14,354 bases of DNA from Pseudomonadota bacterium (GCA_021808185.1 JAKBCB010000035.1:1-14354), one strand, 5' to 3'; shown: positions 1 to 7,590, numbered from the stretch's first letter. Numbers and translations: made by a program. Notes: generated from the sequence alone by a model not told the origin.

Positions 1-451
1 CACTGCGCATGGCGCCGAGGAAGGCGTATTTCGAGTTGCTGGCCCAGCCGGCAATGATGATGCCGTACACGCCCAGCGAGCTGATCGCGAACAGATACAG
101 GATGCCGACATTGATCTTGGCGATGGCCCAGCCGTCGTTCACCGGAATCACCGCCCAGGCCATCACCGCCAGCCCGAAGGTCAGCATCGGCGCCAGCAGG
201 AACAGCACCCGGTTCGAGCCTTCCGGGATCACCGTTTCCTTGAACATCATCTTGATGGCGTCGGCAAACGGCTGGAACAGCCCGAAGGGCCCGACGATGT
301 TCGGGCCTTTGCGCAACTGCATAGCCGCCAGCACCTTGCGCTCGGCATAGGTGAGGTAGGCCATCATGATCAGCACCGGCACGATGATCGCCAGCGCCTC
401 AAGCAGTGTCAGGATCGTGATGCCGATGGGGTTCTCGAAGAAGAAGCTCAT
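1..451 (-). CDS. nuoH: NADH-quinone oxidoreductase subunit H, N-terminal part (cut by window edge)
   Basis: NuoH is the membrane subunit of complex I that helps form the quinone chamber and links it to the proton-pumping arm. About 150 residues are visible, starting at the ATG at 451-449; the C-terminal half lies outside the window. Seen: a first membrane helix at about residues 11-33; the family signature AERKVLAAMQLRKGPN (36-51) in the loop that follows; ADAIKMMFKE (63-72); a second hydrophobic stretch at about 82-104; a third at about 115-136; then GWASNSKYAFLGAMR (135-149), a highly conserved NuoH block. The start lies 4 bases after the nuoG stop, and the Shine-Dalgarno GGAG is formed by the last codons of nuoG, so translation is probably coupled. 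The call is certain at family level; only the right-hand part of the CDS as drawn is present. Confidence 0.97.
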   Translation of the reverse strand, partial: MSFFFENPIGITILTLLEALAIIVPVLIMMAYLTYAERKVLAAMQLRKGPNIVGPFGLFQPFADAIKMMFKETVIPEGSNRVLFLLAPMLTFGLAVMAWAVIPVNDGWAIAKINVGILYLFAISSLGVYGIIIAGWASNSKYAFLGAMRS

Positions 452-455
452 GGCC

Positions 456-2516
456 TCACTCCGCCGCGACGGCAAGCGCCGTCCGATAGGTCGCGGTGCA
501 TTCCGCCATGGTCGGGCTCGCGCGGCTGATCGGATCGGTCTGATAGTAGTTCCGCACCGCCGGCACGAACGGTGCCGCACCCAGCCCGGCCGGATCGCCC
601 GAAGGCCCGGTGGTATCGGAGATGCCGAAACGCGGCAGAATGTCGATGCGGGCGAACACCGGGTTCACCTGCTCCAGCCGCGCGCGCAGCGCCTCGATGG
701 TGTCGTAGGGGAGCGTCTTGCCGACACGCTCGCTGAACGCGCGCAAAATCTTCCAGTCTTCGCGCGCCTCGCCCGGCGGATACACCGCGAGCAGGCTGCG
801 CTGCACGCGCCCTTCGGTGTTCACGTAGGTGCCGTTCTTTTCCGTGTAGGCAGCGCCCGGCAGGATCACGTCGGCCCGCGCGGCCCCCGCGTCGCCGTGG
901 TGGCCCTGATAGACGACGAAGGTGTTGGCCCCGATCTTCGTGGTATCGAACTCGTCGGCCCCGAGCAGCCACAGCAGATCGACGCCACCGCCCAGCATCG
1001 CGGGCAGCGGCTTGCCGTTCGGGCCGGGCAGGAAGTGCAGGTCCAGCGCACCCACGCGCGCGGCCGCCGTGTGCAGCACGTTGAAGCCATGCCAGTCCGG
1101 CAGCAGGGCGCCCACGACCCCGGCCAGCTTCCACGCCGCCGCGAGCACCGAGAGTCCGTCCGGCCGCGCCAGCGCGCCCTGGCCAAGCACGATCATCGGC
1201 TTCTTCGCCGCCGCCAGCACTTTGGCGAACGGGTGCGAGCCGTCGAGCAACGCCGCCAGCACCGACGGCGCATCGCCCAGCCACTCGACCGGATAGGTCA
1301 ACTCCGCCGCCGGGCCGATGGCGCCCACGGGGAACTTGCCCGCCTGTGTGCGCTTGCGGATGCGGGCGTTGATCAGCGGTGCCTCATGGCGCGGGTTGCT
1401 GCCGATCAGCAGCAGCGCGTCCGCGTCCTCGATGCCGGCAATCGAGGTGTTGAACGTGTAGAAATCCCGCCTGGACACGTCGGTCGCCGCACCATCCTGC
1501 CGGCAATCCAAATTCTCGGAGCCGAGCGCGGAAAACAGCTCCTTCAGCGCCAGCATGCTCTCGGCATCGGCCAGGTTGCCGGCGACCGCGCCGATGCGCG
1601 AGCCGTCCAGCCCGTGCAGCTTGCCGGCGATGGCGTCGAACGCTTCCAGCCACGTCGCCTTGTGCAGCTTGCCGTCACGCCGCACCCAGCACGCATCGAG
1701 CCGCCGCCGCTTCAGCCCATCGACGGAGAAGCGCGACTTGTCGCCCAGCCACTCCTCGTTCACGTCCTCGTTCAGGCGCGGCAGGATGCGCAGCACTTCC
1801 GGGCCACGGCTGTCGATGCGGATATTGGCACCCACCGCGTCCAGCGCGTCGATGCCGTCGGTCTTCTTCAACTCCCACGGCCGCGCCACGAACGCATACG
1901 GCTTCGAGGTCAGCGCGCCGACCGGGCAAATGTCGATCAGGTTGCCCGAGAGTTCCGACGTCAGCGCCTTCTCGACGTAGGTACCCACCTCCATCGATTC
2001 GCCGCGCGCGGTGGCACCCAGTTCCGGCACGCCCGCGATCTCGGTGGCGAAGCGGATGCAGCGCGTGCACTGGATGCAGCGCGTCATCACGGTCTTGACC
2101 AGCGGGCCGAGATTCTTGTCCTTCACCGCGCGCTTGTTCTCGGTATAGCGCGAGCTGTCGCCGCCGTAGCCGACCGCCTGATCCTGCAAATCGCACTCGC
2201 CGCCCTGGTCGCAGATCGGGCAATCGAGCGGATGGTTGATGAGCAGGAATTCCATCACCCCGCGCCGCGCCTTGCGCACCATCGGGCTGTCGGTGTGCAC
2301 GACCATGCCGTCCGCCACCGGGTAGGCGCAGGACGCGAATGGCTTCGGCGGCGCCTTCTCGATCTCGACAAGGCACATGCGGCAGTTGCCGGCGACCGAA
2401 AGTCGCTCGTGGTAGCAGAAGCGCGGGATTTCCTTGCCCGCCGCCTCGCACGCCTGCAACACGTTGGAGCCGTTGGGAACCTCGACGACGATGCCGTCAA
2501 CGGTGACTTTCGCCAT
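456..2516 (-). CDS. nuoG: NADH-quinone oxidoreductase subunit G (75-kDa Fe-S subunit)
   Basis: NuoG is the large iron-sulfur protein of the peripheral arm of complex I and carries electrons from NuoF towards NuoB. It has 686 residues, a usual length for alphaproteobacteria. Seen: an N-terminal ferredoxin-like [2Fe-2S] domain with C34, C45, C48, C63 (N1b); the His-Cys3 site H95, C99, C102, C108 (N5); and C147, C150, C153 plus C197 (N4). The remaining two thirds resemble the molybdopterin-oxidoreductase fold, which serves no molybdenum catalysis in this family. The extra cysteine set for cluster N7, known from E. coli, is absent after residue 200, as is normal for mitochondrial-type enzymes. 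I chose the ATG at 2516 (MAKVTV); an in-frame ATG 36 bases upstream lies inside nuoF. The gap to nuoF is 4 bases. The C-terminus ends AAE, whose codons supply the nuoH ribosome-binding site. Confidence 0.98.
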   Translation of the reverse strand: MAKVTVDGIVVEVPNGSNVLQACEAAGKEIPRFCYHERLSVAGNCRMCLVEIEKAPPKPFASCAYPVADGMVVHTDSPMVRKARRGVMEFLLINHPLDCPICDQGGECDLQDQAVGYGGDSSRYTENKRAVKDKNLGPLVKTVMTRCIQCTRCIRFATEIAGVPELGATARGESMEVGTYVEKALTSELSGNLIDICPVGALTSKPYAFVARPWELKKTDGIDALDAVGANIRIDSRGPEVLRILPRLNEDVNEEWLGDKSRFSVDGLKRRRLDACWVRRDGKLHKATWLEAFDAIAGKLHGLDGSRIGAVAGNLADAESMLALKELFSALGSENLDCRQDGAATDVSRRDFYTFNTSIAGIEDADALLLIGSNPRHEAPLINARIRKRTQAGKFPVGAIGPAAELTYPVEWLGDAPSVLAALLDGSHPFAKVLAAAKKPMIVLGQGALARPDGLSVLAAAWKLAGVVGALLPDWHGFNVLHTAAARVGALDLHFLPGPNGKPLPAMLGGGVDLLWLLGADEFDTTKIGANTFVVYQGHHGDAGAARADVILPGAAYTEKNGTYVNTEGRVQRSLLAVYPPGEAREDWKILRAFSERVGKTLPYDTIEALRARLEQVNPVFARIDILPRFGISDTTGPSGDPAGLGAAPFVPAVRNYYQTDPISRASPTMAECTATYRTALAVAAE
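458..465 (-). promoter_or_regulatory. nuoH ribosome-binding site inside the end of nuoG
   Basis: GGCGGAGT: the GGAG is formed by the final Ala-Glu codons of nuoG, 7 bases before the nuoH ATG. It fixes the nuoH start and implies coupled translation. Confidence 0.8.
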
Positions 2517-2520
2517 CGCT

Positions 2521-3825
2521 CTACTCCGCCGCGAGCGGCATGGGCCGGGCAACGCGCCCGGACTTGTATTGCGCGATCCGCTCCTCGATCACCGGGCGGA
2601 AATGCCGGATCAGGCCCTGGATCGGCCACGCGGCGGCATCGCCGAGGGCGCAGATCGTGTGCCCTTCCACCTGCCGGGTCACCTGCTCCAGCGTGTCGAT
2701 CTCATCCGGTTCGGCGCGCCCCTGCACGAGGCGGTTCATCACCCGCATCATCCAGCCGGTGCCCTCGCGGCACGGCGTACACTGGCCGCAGCTCTCGTGC
2801 TTGTAGAACTGGCTGAGCCGGGCAATGGCCTTGATGATGTCGGTGGACTTGTCCATCACGATCACGGCCGCCGTGCCGAGCCCGCTGCGCACGTCGCGCA
2901 GCGAATCGAAATCCATCAGCACCGTGTCGCAGATCGACTTCGGCAGGACCGGAACCGACGCGCCGCCCGGGATCACCGCGAGCAGATTATCCCAGCCGCC
3001 ACGCACGCCGCCCGCATAGGTGTCGATCAGTTCGCGCAGCGGAATGCCGAGTTCCTCCTCGACATTGCACGGCTTGTTCACGTGGCCCGAGATGCAGAAC
3101 AGCTTGGTCCCGGCATTTTTCGGCCGCCCGAGCGCGGAGAACCACGCGGCACCCCGGCGCAGGATCGTCGGCGCGACGGCGATGCTCTCCACGTTGTTCA
3201 CCGTGGTCGGGCACCCATACAGCCCGACGGCGGCAGGGAACGGCGGCTTCAGCCGCGGCATGCCCTTCTTGCCTTCCAGGCTCTCCAGCAGCGCGGTTTC
3301 CTCGCCGCAGATATAGGCGCCGGCGCCGCGATGCAGGTACAGGTCGAAATCCCAGCCGGAGCCGCAGGCATTCTTGCCGATCAGTCCGGCCTCGTACGCC
3401 TGGTCGATGGCCGCCTGAAGATGCCGCGCCTCGTTGTAGAACTCGCCGCGGACATAGATGTAGCAGGCATGCGCCCGCATGGCGAACGAGGCGATCAGGC
3501 AGCCTTCCACCAGCTTGTGCGGATCGTGGCGCAGGATGTCGCGGTCCTTGCAGGTACCGGGCTCGCTTTCGTCCGCGTTGACCACGAGGTAGTGCGGCCG
3601 CTCGCTCTCCTGCTTGGGCATGAAGGACCATTTCATGCCGGTCGGGAAGCCGGCGCCGCCGCGCCCGCGCAACCCGCTCGCCTTCATCTCCTCGACGATC
3701 GCGTCCGGCCCGCGCGCCAGAATCTCGGCCGTGCCGTCCCAGTCGCCGCGCGCGCGCGCGCCGGCCAGGCCCCAGTCGTGCAGGCCGTACAGGTTGGTAA
3801 AGATCCGGTCCTTGTCGCTCAGCAT
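2521..3825 (-). CDS. nuoF: NADH-quinone oxidoreductase subunit F (NADH/FMN-binding)
   Basis: NuoF is the 51-kDa flavoprotein where NADH is oxidised; it binds FMN and [4Fe-4S] cluster N3. It has 434 residues, full length. Seen: the glycine-rich NADH/FMN loop GRGGAGFPTG at 54-63; NADESEPG at 83-90, contacting flavin and nucleotide in this family; GAGAYICGEETALL at 167-180; and the cluster motif ESCGQCTPCREG with C346, C349, C352 and the distal C392. Start: ATG 3825-3823, 7 bases after a GGAG contained in the last codons of nuoE; the gap between the genes is 4 bases. It ends LAAE-TAG, again supplying the next gene's Shine-Dalgarno. A (CG)7 tract at 3747-3760 encodes part of an Ala/Arg-rich stretch near residues 22-26, where NuoF proteins vary. 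Confidence 0.98.
   Translation of the reverse strand: MLSDKDRIFTNLYGLHDWGLAGARARGDWDGTAEILARGPDAIVEEMKASGLRGRGGAGFPTGMKWSFMPKQESERPHYLVVNADESEPGTCKDRDILRHDPHKLVEGCLIASFAMRAHACYIYVRGEFYNEARHLQAAIDQAYEAGLIGKNACGSGWDFDLYLHRGAGAYICGEETALLESLEGKKGMPRLKPPFPAAVGLYGCPTTVNNVESIAVAPTILRRGAAWFSALGRPKNAGTKLFCISGHVNKPCNVEEELGIPLRELIDTYAGGVRGGWDNLLAVIPGGASVPVLPKSICDTVLMDFDSLRDVRSGLGTAAVIVMDKSTDIIKAIARLSQFYKHESCGQCTPCREGTGWMMRVMNRLVQGRAEPDEIDTLEQVTRQVEGHTICALGDAAAWPIQGLIRHFRPVIEERIAQYKSGRVARPMPLAAE
2523..2530 (-). promoter_or_regulatory. nuoG ribosome-binding site inside the end of nuoF
   Basis: The same GGCGGAGT, here from the last Ala-Glu codons of nuoF and its TAG stop, 7 bases before the nuoG ATG at 2516. 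It supports that start over the upstream ATG. Confidence 0.8.
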
Positions 3826-3829
3826 CGGA

Positions 3830-4468
3830 TCACTCCGCCGGAGTTGAGTCGAGCAGCGTCGTCGGCCCGCCGACCGGCGCCGAGGTCTGCCGGCCGATCA
3901 TCGAGCCGGGTGCCGGGATCTCGCTGCGCCGCAGCGCCTCGATCAGTTCCAGCGTCAGCGCCGCGTCCATGTCCTCGTAGAAATCGTCGTTCACTTGCAG
4001 GATCGGTGCGTTGACGCAGGCGCCGACGCACTCGACCTCGGTCATGGTGAACATCCCGTCGGCGCTCGTCTCGCCGAACTGGGTGATGCCGGTGGCCTTT
4101 TTGCAGGCCGCCACCACCTCGTCCGAGCCACGCAGCCAGCATGGCGTGGTGGTGCAGAGTTGCAGGTGGAACTTCCCCACCGGGCGGGTGTTGAACATGA
4201 AGTAGAACGTCGCCACTTCGTAAACACGGATCGGCGCCATGCCCAGCCGCGCCGCCACCACATCCATCGCCGCGCGCGGCACCCAGCGGCTGGCGGTGGT
4301 GCGTTGCATCTGCTTCTGCACGACGTAAAGCAGCGGGATCACCGCGCTGGCCTGCCGTGCGGGCGGATATTTCGCGAGAATACCGGGGATCTCCGCCTCG
4401 CTCTGCGCATCGAACGCGAAATGCGTCGGCTGCGTCAGGTCGTCCCCGTCGGCGTGTGCGTCGGCCAT
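3830..4468 (-). CDS. nuoE: NADH-quinone oxidoreductase subunit E (24-kDa Fe-S subunit)
   Basis: NuoE is the thioredoxin-like [2Fe-2S] protein (cluster N1a) beside the flavin site of NuoF. It has 212 residues. Seen: a helical N-terminal region (about 20-95) with VYEVATFYFMFN at 82-93, a family hallmark; then the cluster ligands C105, C110 (CTTTPC), C147 and C151 (CVGAC). The tail after about residue 170 is a Ser/Pro/Thr-containing extension, of a kind often seen in alphaproteobacterial NuoE. The start ATG at 4468 lies 3 bases beyond the nuoD stop; AGG immediately before that stop is the only visible Shine-Dalgarno, so coupling with nuoD is likely. The end PAE-TGA contains GGAG for nuoF. Confidence 0.97.
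   Translation of the reverse strand: MADAHADGDDLTQPTHFAFDAQSEAEIPGILAKYPPARQASAVIPLLYVVQKQMQRTTASRWVPRAAMDVVAARLGMAPIRVYEVATFYFMFNTRPVGKFHLQLCTTTPCWLRGSDEVVAACKKATGITQFGETSADGMFTMTEVECVGACVNAPILQVNDDFYEDMDAALTLELIEALRRSEIPAPGSMIGRQTSAPVGGPTTLLDSTPAE
3832..3839 (-). promoter_or_regulatory. nuoF ribosome-binding site inside the end of nuoE
   Basis: The same GGCGGAGT, from the last Ala-Glu codons of nuoE and its TGA stop, 7 bases before the nuoF ATG. Confidence 0.8.
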
Positions 4469-4471
4469 GTT

Positions 4472-5680
4472 CTACCTGTCGATCTCGCCGAACACGATGT
4501 CGAGCGATCCGATGATCGCCACCGCGTCCGCCAGCATATGCCGCCTGGACATCGTCTCGATCGCTTGCAGATGCGCGAAGCCGGTCGCGCGGATCTTGCA
4601 GCGATACGGGCGATTGGTGCCGTCGGCCACCAGATACACGCCGAATTCGCCCTTCGGCGACTCCACGGCGGTGTAGGTGGCGCCGGCTGGCACGTGGAAG
4701 CCTTCGGTGTACAGCTTGAAGTGATGGATCAGCGCTTCCATCGAGTGCTTCATCTCGCTCCGCTTCGGCGGCGTGAACTTGCGGTCCTGCACCTTCACCG
4801 GGCCCGGCTTCATCGCCGCCAGGCACTGCTTGATGATCTTCACGCTCTCGCGCATCTCGGCGATGCGCATCAGATAGCGGTCGTAGCAATCGCCATTGCG
4901 CCCGATGGCGACATCGAACTGCACATGCTCGTACATCTCGTATGGCTGCGCCTTGCGCAAATCCCACGGCACGCCGCTGGCGCGCAGACACGGGCCGGTG
5001 AACCCCCAGGCCAACGCGTCCTCGGCGCTCATGATGCCGATATCGACGGTGCGCTGCTTCCAGATGCGGTTCTCGGTCAGCAGCGTTTCCAGGTCGTCGA
5101 TGAACTTCGGAAAGCCGTCGGCCCATTCGGCGATTCTGGCTTCCATGCCCGCCGGCAGATCCTTCGCCACGCCGCCGGGGCGGAAGTAGTTCGAATGCAG
5201 CCGCGCGCCCGACGCGGCTTCATAGAACTCCATCAGCTTCTCGCGCTCCTCGAACCCCCACAGGCTCGGTGTGATCGCCCCGCAATCCAGCGCGTAGGTG
5301 GTCAGATTGAGCAGGTGGTTGAGGACGCGGGTGATTTCGCTGAACAGCGTGCGCACCCATTTGCCGCGCTCCGGCACCTCGATGCCGAGCAGCTTCTCGG
5401 TGGCGAGCACGAAGGCGTGTTCCTGCGCCATCGGGCTGACGTAATCGAGGCGGTCGAAATACGGCACCGCCTGGATATACGTCTTGTATTCGATCAGCTT
5501 CTCGGTGCCGCGATGCAGCAGGCCGATATGCGGGTCGGCGCGCTCGACGACCTCGCCGTCCATCTCCAGGATCAGCCGCAGCACGCCATGCGCGGCCGGG
5601 TGCTGCGGTCCGAAATTGATCGCGTGGCTGTCGATCTCGACGATCTTGGTCTCCGGCGCGGTGACGGCGGTTTCGCTCAC
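4472..5680 (-). CDS. nuoD: NADH-quinone oxidoreductase subunit D (49-kDa subunit)
   Basis: NuoD forms, with NuoB, the quinone reduction site of complex I; its fold derives from the large subunit of [NiFe] hydrogenases but without the metal ligands. From the chosen GTG at 5680 it has 402 residues. Seen: GPQHPAAHG at 24-32, whose first histidine contacts quinone in this family; HRGTEKL at 56-62; FDRLDYVSPM at 75-84, including the conserved quinone tyrosine (Y80). An ATG at 5746 in the same frame would add 22 residues of low-complexity sequence lying inside nuoC, so I reject it. The GTG shares GTGA with the nuoC stop and is preceded by a strong AAGGAGG, which settles the start. NuoC and NuoD are separate proteins here, unlike the fused NuoCD of enterobacteria. 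Confidence 0.97.
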   Translation of the reverse strand: MSETAVTAPETKIVEIDSHAINFGPQHPAAHGVLRLILEMDGEVVERADPHIGLLHRGTEKLIEYKTYIQAVPYFDRLDYVSPMAQEHAFVLATEKLLGIEVPERGKWVRTLFSEITRVLNHLLNLTTYALDCGAITPSLWGFEEREKLMEFYEAASGARLHSNYFRPGGVAKDLPAGMEARIAEWADGFPKFIDDLETLLTENRIWKQRTVDIGIMSAEDALAWGFTGPCLRASGVPWDLRKAQPYEMYEHVQFDVAIGRNGDCYDRYLMRIAEMRESVKIIKQCLAAMKPGPVKVQDRKFTPPKRSEMKHSMEALIHHFKLYTEGFHVPAGATYTAVESPKGEFGVYLVADGTNRPYRCKIRATGFAHLQAIETMSRRHMLADAVAIIGSLDIVFGEIDR

Positions 5681-6312
5681 GGCTTGCCCTCCTTGCGGGC
5701 GGCTTGCGCCTTCTCGTCGCCGGGCAGCGTGGTGATCGCCTCCCATGGCGAGAGGAAGTCGAAGCTACGGAAATCCTGCGTCAGCCGCACCGGCTCGTAC
5801 ACCACCTGCTTGCGGTCCTCGTCGTACCGGACTTCCACGTAGCCGGTGAGAGGAAAATCCTTGCGCAGCGGGTGCCCCTCGAAACCGTAATCGGTCAGGA
5901 TGCGCCGAAGATCCGGCTGGCCGGAGAAGGCGATGCCGAACAGATCCCAGGCCTCGCGCTCCCACCATGTCGCCACCGGCCAGACGCCGTGCACGGAGGC
6001 CACCGGCGTGGTCTCGTCCGTGGTCACGATCACGCGCACGCGCTGGTTCAGCGACACCGAGAGCAGGTTGTACACCACGTCGAACCGCTCGGCGCGTTCC
6101 GGCCAATCGACGCCGCACAGATCGATCAACTGTTCGAATGCAAAGCGCGGATCGTCGCGCAGCGTGGTGACGATGGTCAGGATGGCATCGGCACGGGCGT
6201 GCGCGACGACCTCCCCATTCTCAACCGTCACACTCAGCACGCCAGGGATGGTGGCAAGCTGGTCGGCCAGAGTCGCCGGCGCGGCGCCGGCCTCGATCGC
6301 GTCCTCAGCCAC
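5677..6312 (-). CDS. nuoC: NADH-quinone oxidoreductase subunit C (30-kDa subunit)
   Basis: NuoC is a structural subunit of the connecting arm of complex I with no cofactor. It has 211 residues from the GTG at 6312. Seen: the alpha/beta N-terminal half, then the 30-kDa signature from E118 through AWDLFGI (121-127), PDLRRILTDYGF (133-144) and GHPLRKDFP (146-154), followed by VEVRYDE (159-165). Position 132 is Gln in GQPDLRR, where most relatives I recall have His. The open frame extends upstream to an ATG at 6402, but those residues are Arg-rich out-of-frame nuoB. I chose GTG 6312, 8 bases inside the nuoB end; it has no good Shine-Dalgarno, so reinitiation after nuoB is the likely mode. Family call is certain, exact start moderately so. 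Confidence 0.95.
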   Translation of the reverse strand: MAEDAIEAGAAPATLADQLATIPGVLSVTVENGEVVAHARADAILTIVTTLRDDPRFAFEQLIDLCGVDWPERAERFDVVYNLLSVSLNQRVRVIVTTDETTPVASVHGVWPVATWWEREAWDLFGIAFSGQPDLRRILTDYGFEGHPLRKDFPLTGYVEVRYDEDRKQVVYEPVRLTQDFRSFDFLSPWEAITTLPGDEKAQAARKEGKP

Positions 6313-6868
6313 GGAGAATCGTCCCGGTCCGGCGAATCTTTTTCTGTAATTGCAGGATGCCGTACACCAGCGCCTCCGCCGTCGGCGGGCAGCCGGGGAC
6401 ATACACGTCCACCGGCACCACGCGGTCGCAGCCGCGCACCACCGAATAGGAATAATGGTAGTAGCCGCCGCCGTTGGCGCAGCTTCCCATGCTGATCACC
6501 CAGCGCGGCTCCGGCATCTGGTCGTACACCTTGCGCAGCGCCGGGGCCATTTTGTTGGTCAGCGTGCCGGCGACGATCATCACATCGCTCTGCCGTGGCG
6601 AGGCGCGCGGAATGATGCCCATGCGGTCCAGATCGTAGCGCGGCATGTAGGCGTGGATCATCTCCACCGCGCAACACGCCAGCCCGAACGTCATCGGCCA
6701 CAGGCTGCCGGTGCGGGCCCAGTTCACCAGCTTGTCGAGCTGGGCAACAACGAAGCCCTTGCCCTCGATCTCGCCGGTGATGCCCTTGATGACCGCGTCC
6801 TGCGCGTCGCCGGGCGCGAGCGCATCGCGGTTCCAGGCAATCGGGGTGGTTTGCGTGGCGGCACTCAT
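6305..6868 (-). CDS. nuoB: NADH-quinone oxidoreductase subunit B (PSST, cluster N2)
   Basis: NuoB holds the last [4Fe-4S] cluster, N2, which hands electrons to quinone at the NuoB/NuoD interface. It has 187 residues. Seen: the adjacent cysteine pair C65-C66 in GLACCAVEM (62-70), C130 in MGSCANGGG, and C160 in YVPGCPP, the four N2 ligands. The segment DRMGIIPRASPRQSDV (81-96) is the conserved quinone-side region. The N-terminal 35 or so residues are variable, as in other alphaproteobacteria. The start ATG at 6868 follows a GGGAG made by the last codons of nuoA (Trp-Glu-stop), and the gap to nuoA is 7 bases. The end overlaps nuoC by 8 bases. Confidence 0.98.
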   Translation of the reverse strand: MSAATQTTPIAWNRDALAPGDAQDAVIKGITGEIEGKGFVVAQLDKLVNWARTGSLWPMTFGLACCAVEMIHAYMPRYDLDRMGIIPRASPRQSDVMIVAGTLTNKMAPALRKVYDQMPEPRWVISMGSCANGGGYYHYSYSVVRGCDRVVPVDVYVPGCPPTAEALVYGILQLQKKIRRTGTILRG

Positions 6869-6875
6869 GGCTGCG

Positions 6876-7241
6876 TCACTCCCAATCCAGGGCGCCCTTG
6901 TTCCACTCGTACACGAACCCCACCGTCAACACGCCGAGGAACCCCAGCATCGACAGGAAGCCGAACACGCCGATAGCGGACAGGCTGACCGCCCACGGGA
7001 ACAGGAAGGCGACTTCAAGGTCGAAGATGATGAACAGGATCGAGACGAGATAGAAGCGCACATCGAACCGACGGCGCGCGTCGTCGAACGCCTCGAACCC
7101 GCATTCGTAGGCCGACAGCTTCTCCGGATAGGGCTTCTGCTTGGCCGCGACCAGCGAGGCCGCGACCATGGCGAGGCAGATAACGCCGGCGATGACAAGG
7201 AACACGAGAATGGGGAAATAGTTGGCGAACACCGGCGCCAT
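6876..7241 (-). CDS. nuoA: NADH-quinone oxidoreductase subunit A, first gene of the nuo operon
   Basis: NuoA is a small membrane subunit of complex I near the quinone cavity. It has 121 residues and three hydrophobic segments at about 9-32, 62-86 and 89-111. Seen: the conserved loop YECGFEAFDDARRRFDVRFY at 45-64, with C47 and its acidic residues, followed by IIFDLEVAFLFPW (71-83), where D74 and E76 are the conserved intramembrane acids. The ATG at 7241 is preceded by AGGAAAGGAAC with 8 bases of spacing. It is the first gene of the run nuoA-H; the 177 bp between it and tRNA-Asp show no convincing promoter. Confidence 0.98.
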   Translation of the reverse strand: MAPVFANYFPILVFLVIAGVICLAMVAASLVAAKQKPYPEKLSAYECGFEAFDDARRRFDVRFYLVSILFIIFDLEVAFLFPWAVSLSAIGVFGFLSMLGFLGVLTVGFVYEWNKGALDWE

Positions 7242-7418
7242 GAGCCCAGTTCCTTTCCTGCCGTCGCGGCCGCCGACGCGGCCCCGTTTTGCCGCACCGC
7301 AGCGCGGCCGGACATTAGCCGCAACCCGCGCCGTCTGCCATAGGGGGACAGAACGGCATTTCGCGCTTTCGCGCCCATACCGGAAGAGAAGTGATCGAAG
7401 GAAGGAAACTGCCGCTGC
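7242..7418. other. Gap between nuoA and tRNA-Asp
   Basis: No gene is seen in these 177 bases. On the minus strand the tRNA-Asp side begins with a pyrimidine-rich stretch, then a tandem 8-bp repeat (GCGCGAAA twice; plus-strand 7359-7374) that can fold as a GCGC stem with a GAAA loop. The nuoA side is very GC-rich and ends in the nuoA ribosome-binding site. I looked for -35/-10 pairs with 16-18 bp spacing and for RpoH-like elements and found nothing convincing. The nuo promoter may be of a kind I cannot recognise, or transcription may enter from the tRNA side. Confidence 0.6.
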
Positions 7419-7503
7419 TGGCGCGAGTGACGGGGCTCGAACCCGCGACCTTCGGCGTGACAGGCCGACGCTCTAACCAACTGAGCTACACCCGCAGCGG
7501 CAG
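7409..7503 (-). repeat. Inverted repeat flanking tRNA-Asp (precursor extension stem)
   Basis: The 8 bases directly upstream of mature tRNA-Asp (CTGCCGCT, 7503-7496 on the minus strand) are the exact complement of 8 bases starting two nucleotides after the encoded CCA (AGCGGCAG, 7416-7409). In the precursor this would add an 8-bp stem beyond the acceptor stem. The trailer then continues TTTCCTTCCTTC. The pairing is seen directly; its role in processing or termination is inference. Confidence 0.6.
7419..7495 (-). tRNA. tRNA-Asp (anticodon GUC)
   Basis: The 77-base minus-strand sequence folds as a full cloverleaf: acceptor stem GCGGGTG/CACTCGC with one G-U pair, D arm with GCTC/GAGC, anticodon stem TCGGC/GCCGA with loop CTGTCAC (anticodon GTC), and T arm with TTCGAGC. 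Discriminator base G is followed by an encoded CCA. An 8-bp inverted repeat lies immediately outside the mature ends (see separate entry). Confidence 0.97.
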
Positions 7504-7590
7504 GGCTCGGCGTTTAGACCGGGGCTTGAACCGGGTCAACCGGCAAAATCGCAGGATCGCCTTTTCCCGCCGGTCTTCGCCGCGGCCGAT

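Noticed and set aside
456..2516. Missing N7 cluster cysteines in NuoG
   Set aside because: Absence is normal for mitochondrial and alphaproteobacterial types, so it is not an anomaly.
366..2816. 816-codon open frame on the plus strand opposite nuoG
   Set aside because: It is antisense to a gene with all its Fe-S motifs, is very rich in Arg/His/Ala, has no recognisable domain, and is typical of GC-rich antisense frames. The same holds for the plus-strand frames at 2434-4014, 3995-5842, 5704-6495, 9264-10280, 10706-12262 and 13356-14300.
3819..5126. 435-codon minus-strand frame over nuoD/nuoE
   Set aside because: It is a different frame over two genes with clear complex I signatures; its composition is Arg/Ala/Gly-rich with no domain.
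6926..7480. 184-codon minus-strand frame starting inside tRNA-Asp
   Set aside because: It runs through a tRNA gene and out-of-frame nuoA; its composition is low complexity.
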